Shown here one piece after another: positions 41,754 to 45,799 of a stretch of DNA of 45,799 nt. Numbering within the stretch: position 1 is the first letter of the stretch; every line of letters begins with the position of its first letter. Both the position numbers and the translations under genes were made by a program. The stretch spans positions 1 through 45,799 of the forward strand of contig JAJPJG010000034.1 in assembly GCA_021324395.1 (NCBI GenBank), given 5' to 3'. The notes beneath the pieces are model-generated. The model was not told where the DNA came from and made no database searches. It worked only from the letters and a program-made list of their open reading frames with translations. The stretch is from Spartobacteria bacterium. Lineage in GTDB: Bacteria > Verrucomicrobiota > Verrucomicrobiia > Chthoniobacterales > Chthoniobacteraceae.

Positions 41754-43457
41754 TTACTTCGATTGCGCGAAGCTTAGAACCAGAAGCGAAACGGCCTGAC
41801 GCGGCAGCTTGATCGGAATCGTCGCTTCGCCGTTCTCAATCGAAATAGTCTGCGACTCTCCGACTGTCGCGAGTTTGCCTGCTTTTTCGAGTTGAGCATA
41901 TTGCTCCGGAGTTGGTTGTTGCGGCGAACTCATGCGCTTCCACGCTTCGTAGGAGTTACTATGATCCGTGTCGATGGAATATCGGGTGACAGTAGCTGTC
42001 CCCCTCTTCCAAGGTAAGTGATCGAGAGCCAATGAAACCGCCGCATTGGGCCCTGGCACATCATCGTCATGATAATGCCAGACCAGCACAGCCAGCGTGT
42101 TCTTATCACGACTCGCGAGTGCGGAAACATCGGGATCACCGCGCACGTTGTGGGCGATGATACTTTGTGCATCCATCGCGGAGCTGCTTTCGACAGCTAG
42201 TCGCTGCCCGCTCATCTTCGCAAACATTCGGAAGACATTCAGCACGGGTAAGTCGAGGCCGTTCGTCGCGAGCGCACGGAAGCCCGCAAAGTAAGGCTGA
42301 TCTTCAAATTCGAAAGCCCATGTCAACGCGCCTTCGAGGTTCACGCCATGCTTGGCGGCGAGATCAAGTTTGCGCGGAAAGCTGGCCGCGGTGTAGCTCG
42401 AATACATCGTGCCATTGCGATAACCATTCTGCGGGCCTTTGCACGCGGCGCAACCTTCAGGGTCGGATTCACCGATGACGATCGGCTTATCTTTGTATTC
42501 GGGAAAAGAAGCAATAACACGGAAAGCATCGTCCATATTGCGAAGCTGGTTAGACATACCCATCTGCACGTGACCTTCGACAAACTTGGGCGAACCTTTC
42601 GCGTGAAAGGAGACAAAATCCAGTGGCGAACCTTGCTTGCCGCTCACATAGTTCGTGCCGTGAGCGCAATGGTTGAGAAATTCCTCGAGAAACTTTCCGC
42701 CAGGGCCTCCGGCAGTCTCAGGCCCGCCCACACGTGCTGTCGGTAAAGCACGCCGGACTCCATCGACGGCATAGTCGTAAAGCTTGAAGTAATCTTCGTG
42801 CGAACCTTTCCAGTAGCCGATATTCGGCTCGTTCCAGACTTCCCAATACCATTTCTCTACTTCCCCTTTGCCATACTTATCCACGCAATGCTTCACCCAC
42901 TGATAAGACAGTTCGCCCCATTTCGCATAGTCCTTTGGCGGAAAATTCTCGCCGCCATCGCCCGTTACGCGCTCATGGACCGGTGGATTGTGCCGATAGA
43001 TGTCCGGACGGGTCGATAAAGCTTCCGGCATGAAGCCAATCTGTGCGTATGGCTTTAACCCACGCTGGAGATAGGTTTCGAAAATGCGATCATTGATGCT
43101 CCAGTCGTAGATCGGCTTGCCATCCGCATCTTCCTTATAAGCACTCGTGGAGCCCCATTTCAGAGCATAAGAACCATCGCCGCTCGTGAGCAGATGATGA
43201 CAGCGAATGAAGACCTGCGGCCCGCCAAGCTGACCTAGCTCGGCTAGCAGCTTCTTTCCATCTTTCATGTAGGTATAATTTGCCTCGTCATAGCCAAAGA
43301 AGCGCCAGATAGGCGTGAGTGAACCCATCGACTGATCTGCGTGGACTTTGATGCTAACGGGGAAAGCATCAGCGGATGGAGAAGTGACGGTATCGGCAGC
43401 AGCAAGTTTGTAGCACAGAGCAAGACTTAGAAGTGCGAGCAGGGCGTTTTGTTTCAT
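41754..43457 (-). CDS. Secreted GH39-family glycosidase (beta-xylosidase-like)
   Basis: 567 aa from the ATG complementary to 43455-43457, chosen for the signal peptide (NALLALLSLALCYKLAAA); the frame opens earlier at 43532. The TIM barrel covers about 35-400. The acid/base Glu is E210 in YWEVWNEPNIGYW and the nucleophile E330 in VIGESDPEG, the usual GH39 pair. The N-terminal IWRFFGYDEANYTYMKDG and FIRCHHLLTSGDGS blocks are also typical. A beta-sandwich domain finishes the protein. GH39 contains beta-xylosidases and alpha-L-iduronidases; a xylan-side-chain role is likelier here given the plant-glycan neighbours. Divergent from the GH2 gene across a 126-base gap. Confidence 0.88.
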   Translation of the reverse strand: MKQNALLALLSLALCYKLAAADTVTSPSADAFPVSIKVHADQSMGSLTPIWRFFGYDEANYTYMKDGKKLLAELGQLGGPQVFIRCHHLLTSGDGSYALKWGSTSAYKEDADGKPIYDWSINDRIFETYLQRGLKPYAQIGFMPEALSTRPDIYRHNPPVHERVTGDGGENFPPKDYAKWGELSYQWVKHCVDKYGKGEVEKWYWEVWNEPNIGYWKGSHEDYFKLYDYAVDGVRRALPTARVGGPETAGGPGGKFLEEFLNHCAHGTNYVSGKQGSPLDFVSFHAKGSPKFVEGHVQMGMSNQLRNMDDAFRVIASFPEYKDKPIVIGESDPEGCAACKGPQNGYRNGTMYSSYTAASFPRKLDLAAKHGVNLEGALTWAFEFEDQPYFAGFRALATNGLDLPVLNVFRMFAKMSGQRLAVESSSAMDAQSIIAHNVRGDPDVSALASRDKNTLAVLVWHYHDDDVPGPNAAVSLALDHLPWKRGTATVTRYSIDTDHSNSYEAWKRMSSPQQPTPEQYAQLEKAGKLATVGESQTISIENGEATIPIKLPRQAVSLLVLSFAQSK

Positions 43458-43583
43458 GAGAGGCGAGGGGTTGGAGTTTTGGGCTGGAAACAAGCTCGTA
43501 TGAGATGCTGCGCATATTTTGTCAAGCGGCACATTTAATTGTTTGCCGAAAGCCGCACACTGTGAATACTCGCGCTTCCACCC

Positions 43584-45799
43584 ATGTCAGCCCTCCATCA
43601 TTTCCTTATGCTATCTGTATTAGCCGTCGGTGCCATCTCTTCGCGTGCCGAAGAATTGCAGCCACGCGAACGCATCAACTTCAATGCCGATTGGCGTTTT
43701 CAAAAAGGCGATCCGGCAGGTGTAGGCGACCAGCTTCAATACAAGAACATAAAGAACTGGCTCCTGCCCGCGACCAATGAGTTTGTCGCGGCGGAGCGTA
43801 GCACGAAACGTCCGGATGGCGAAGCTCCGGGCAGTCAGGTCGATTTTGCGAAAGCGGACTTTAATGATAGCGGCTGGCGGCAACTAAAGCTTCCGCACGA
43901 CTGGGGTATCGAAGGTCCTTTCGACCAAAATCTACCCGGTGAAACCGCAAAGCTGCCATGGTTCGGCGTAGCATGGTATCGCAAGCATTTCAACGCCGCA
44001 GCGATAGACATCGGCAAACAGCTTTACCTCGATATCGATGGCGCGATGGCTTACGCGACGGTGTGGTGCAATGGACAGTTTGTAGGTGGGTGGCCTTACG
44101 GCTATGCATCATGGCGGGTGGATTTGACTCCATTTATCAAGGCAGGTGAGAACGTGCTCGCGATTCGGCTGGATAATCCTCCTAACTCTTCGCGTTGGTA
44201 TCCGGGCGGTGGCATTTATCGCAATGTCTGGCTGGTAAAGACATCGCCAGTGCACGTCGCGCATTGGGGCACCTATGTGACGACTCCGAAAATAACCGCG
44301 AATGCGGCTAATGTGAAGATTGAGGTAAAAGTGCAGAACGACTCAACAGAGCAAGCAACCGCAAAGCTAACGCATCAAATCCACGAACTGAATGCCGATG
44401 GTTCCAAAGGCAAACTCGTTGCAACAACAAACAGTGGAAACGTCAACATCGCAGCACATGAAGCGGCAACAGCAACCAGTGAAGGCACGATTAGCTCTCC
44501 AAAACTCTGGAACATCGATAGGCCGCAGCGCTATGTCGTAACTACCATGATCGAGCAAAATGGAAAGCTGGTCGATAGCTATGACACGTCTTTCGGCGTC
44601 CGCACCATAGAGTTTACGGTGAACGATGGTTTTCACCTCAATGGCAAGCGCGTGAAGATACAAGGCGTGTGCGATCACCACGACTTGGGCGCGCTTGGTT
44701 CCGCGTTCAACTTCCGCGCGGCGGAGCGCCAGTTCGAGATCCTGAAGGAAATGGGCGTCAACGCGCTTCGCACCAGCCATAACCCTCCAGCACCCGAGAT
44801 GCTCGAGCTATGCGACCGCATGGGCATCATCGTCATGGATGAGTCTTTTGATTGCTGGAAGATTCACAAGACACCGAATGATTACCATCTGCTCTTCGAA
44901 GACTGGTCCGAAGCCGATATGCGCTCCTATGTCCGGCGCGATCGCAATCATCCGTGCGTAGTCCTTTGGAGCATGGGCAACGAGATACCCGAGCAAGGTC
45001 GGCCCGAAGGTCCCGCGATGGCGAAAAGACTTAGCGGCTTTGCGCACGAAGAAGACGCCACGCGCCCAACTACCTTTGCGTGCAGCGACGTTCGCGGCGG
45101 CTACAATGGCTACCAGACCGGTGTCGATGTCTTCGGCTACAACTACAAGCCGTATGAATACAAAAAATTCCGCGAGGCAAATCCCAATCAGCCGATCTTC
45201 GGCAGCGAGACAGCTTCGACAGTCAGCTCGCGCGGCGAATACGCCTTTCCAGTCAGCACCAATCCCAAGGAAGGTCGCATCGGTTATCAAGTTAGCTCCT
45301 ACGACTACCATGTGCCTTCGTGGGCCACGACTCCCGACAGCGAATTCCATGGCCAGGAGGAAAACCCCTTCGTCGCGGGAGAGTTTGTCTGGACCGGCTT
45401 TGACTATCTCGGCGAGCCGACTCCTTTTAACTCCGACACCACAAACCTGCTCAACTACCACACATCCGAGGAAAAGGCCAAAGCCGAGGAAGAGCTAAAG
45501 GCGATCGGTAAAATCCGCGTCCCATCGCGCAGCTCCTACTTTGGAATCGTAGACCTATGCGGTTTTAAAAAAGATCGCTTCTATCTCTATCAATCGCACT
45601 GGCGGCCCGAGCTGCCCATGGCTCACATATTGCCCGACTGGACATGGCCCGGTCGCGAAGGAGAGGTCACTCCCGTCTATGTCTATACCTCGGGCGACGA
45701 AGCAGAGCTATTCCTCAATGGCAAATCACTAGGCCGTAAAAAGAAGGGTCAATACGAGTATCGCCTCCACTGGGACGACGTGAAATACACACCGGGAGA
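43584..45799 (+). CDS. Secreted GH2-family beta-galactosidase-like protein (truncated by window end)
   Basis: The frame opens at ATG 43584 and is still open at the window end, so the C-terminus is missing (738 codons seen). A signal peptide is evident (MLSVLAVGAISSRA). The sugar-binding domain (about 30-190: LKLPHDWGIEGPF, GVAWYRKHF, GGGIYRNVWL), Ig-like domain (about 210-335) and TIM barrel (from about 340; IQGVCDHHDLGALG, NALRTSHNPPAPEMLELC) follow GH2 order. The acid/base is E467 in WSMGNEIPE and the nucleophile E542 in FGSETAST. A DUF4982-like domain begins near 650 (SSYFGIVDLCGF ... YTSGDEAELFLNGKS). Likely beta-galactosidase or a related exo-enzyme on plant or algal side chains, outside the cytoplasm. 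Confidence 0.9.
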   Translation, partial: MSALHHFLMLSVLAVGAISSRAEELQPRERINFNADWRFQKGDPAGVGDQLQYKNIKNWLLPATNEFVAAERSTKRPDGEAPGSQVDFAKADFNDSGWRQLKLPHDWGIEGPFDQNLPGETAKLPWFGVAWYRKHFNAAAIDIGKQLYLDIDGAMAYATVWCNGQFVGGWPYGYASWRVDLTPFIKAGENVLAIRLDNPPNSSRWYPGGGIYRNVWLVKTSPVHVAHWGTYVTTPKITANAANVKIEVKVQNDSTEQATAKLTHQIHELNADGSKGKLVATTNSGNVNIAAHEAATATSEGTISSPKLWNIDRPQRYVVTTMIEQNGKLVDSYDTSFGVRTIEFTVNDGFHLNGKRVKIQGVCDHHDLGALGSAFNFRAAERQFEILKEMGVNALRTSHNPPAPEMLELCDRMGIIVMDESFDCWKIHKTPNDYHLLFEDWSEADMRSYVRRDRNHPCVVLWSMGNEIPEQGRPEGPAMAKRLSGFAHEEDATRPTTFACSDVRGGYNGYQTGVDVFGYNYKPYEYKKFREANPNQPIFGSETASTVSSRGEYAFPVSTNPKEGRIGYQVSSYDYHVPSWATTPDSEFHGQEENPFVAGEFVWTGFDYLGEPTPFNSDTTNLLNYHTSEEKAKAEEELKAIGKIRVPSRSSYFGIVDLCGFKKDRFYLYQSHWRPELPMAHILPDWTWPGREGEVTPVYVYTSGDEAELFLNGKSLGRKKKGQYEYRLHWDDVKYTPG

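Overview
The window looks like a chromosomal segment of a Verrucomicrobiota bacterium, probably a soil or plant-polymer degrader of the Chthoniobacteria type. This is inference from content: large modular secreted glycosidases whose C-termini end in FYR-x-x-VQ-like tails, a beta-helix protein with an N-terminal LESRIAPA motif, LpxI-type lipid A synthesis, GpgS, many ATGA/GTGA gene overlaps, few clear Shine-Dalgarno sites, and generally high G+C with lower-G+C patches. No rRNA, tRNA, CRISPR array or insertion sequence was recognised.

Layout. 1-8302: polysaccharide-degrading secreted proteins (the 3' end of a modular protein, a GH29 fucosidase-like giant, a GH127 arabinofuranosidase-like enzyme). 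8372-12103: a secreted fusion of a PQQ-type sugar dehydrogenase with an SO_2930-type diheme cytochrome. 12196-14022 (minus): a penicillin-binding protein 2 with an unusual N-terminus. 14023-14585: a gene-poor stretch with a large palindrome and a 21-bp minisatellite. 14586-15335: an unrecognised helical protein. 15398-20393: a three-gene, translationally coupled, low-G+C operon encoding a TPR/PH-like protein, a minimal GrpE-like protein and a divergent Hsp70. 20603-23237: psd-pssA-gpgS. 23315-26200: a repetitive beta-helix surface protein. 26317-29241: gpmI and a sugar-binding lipoprotein. 29339-30238 (minus): a fatty acid desaturase. 30357-34622: lpxI, a Gfo/Idh oxidoreductase, lpxB and an ArnT-like transferase in one overlapping operon. 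34626-35600 (minus): an L,D-transpeptidase. 35699-37323: a GT4 glycosyltransferase and aat. 37413-39927: a pilV/pilW/pilX-like pseudopilin operon. 39931-41736: a small zinc-ribbon membrane protein, an N-acetylmuramoyl-L-alanine amidase and a small lipoprotein. 41754-45799: divergent GH39 and GH2 glycosidases, the latter cut by the window end.

How it fits together. Both ends carry secreted enzymes for arabinose-, xylose-, galactose- and fucose-containing glycans, with no transporter or SusCD pair beside them. The middle is mostly envelope housekeeping: peptidoglycan synthesis and remodelling, phosphatidylethanolamine, lipid A, pili. The best candidate for an undescribed system is the 15.4-20.4 kb operon. 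It appears to be a self-contained accessory Hsp70 machine: ATPase, nucleotide-exchange factor and a TPR adaptor with tandem PH-like modules and a degenerate J-like segment. The Hsp70 carries an extra domain where the conserved interdomain linker should be, and the operon differs in base composition from its flanks.
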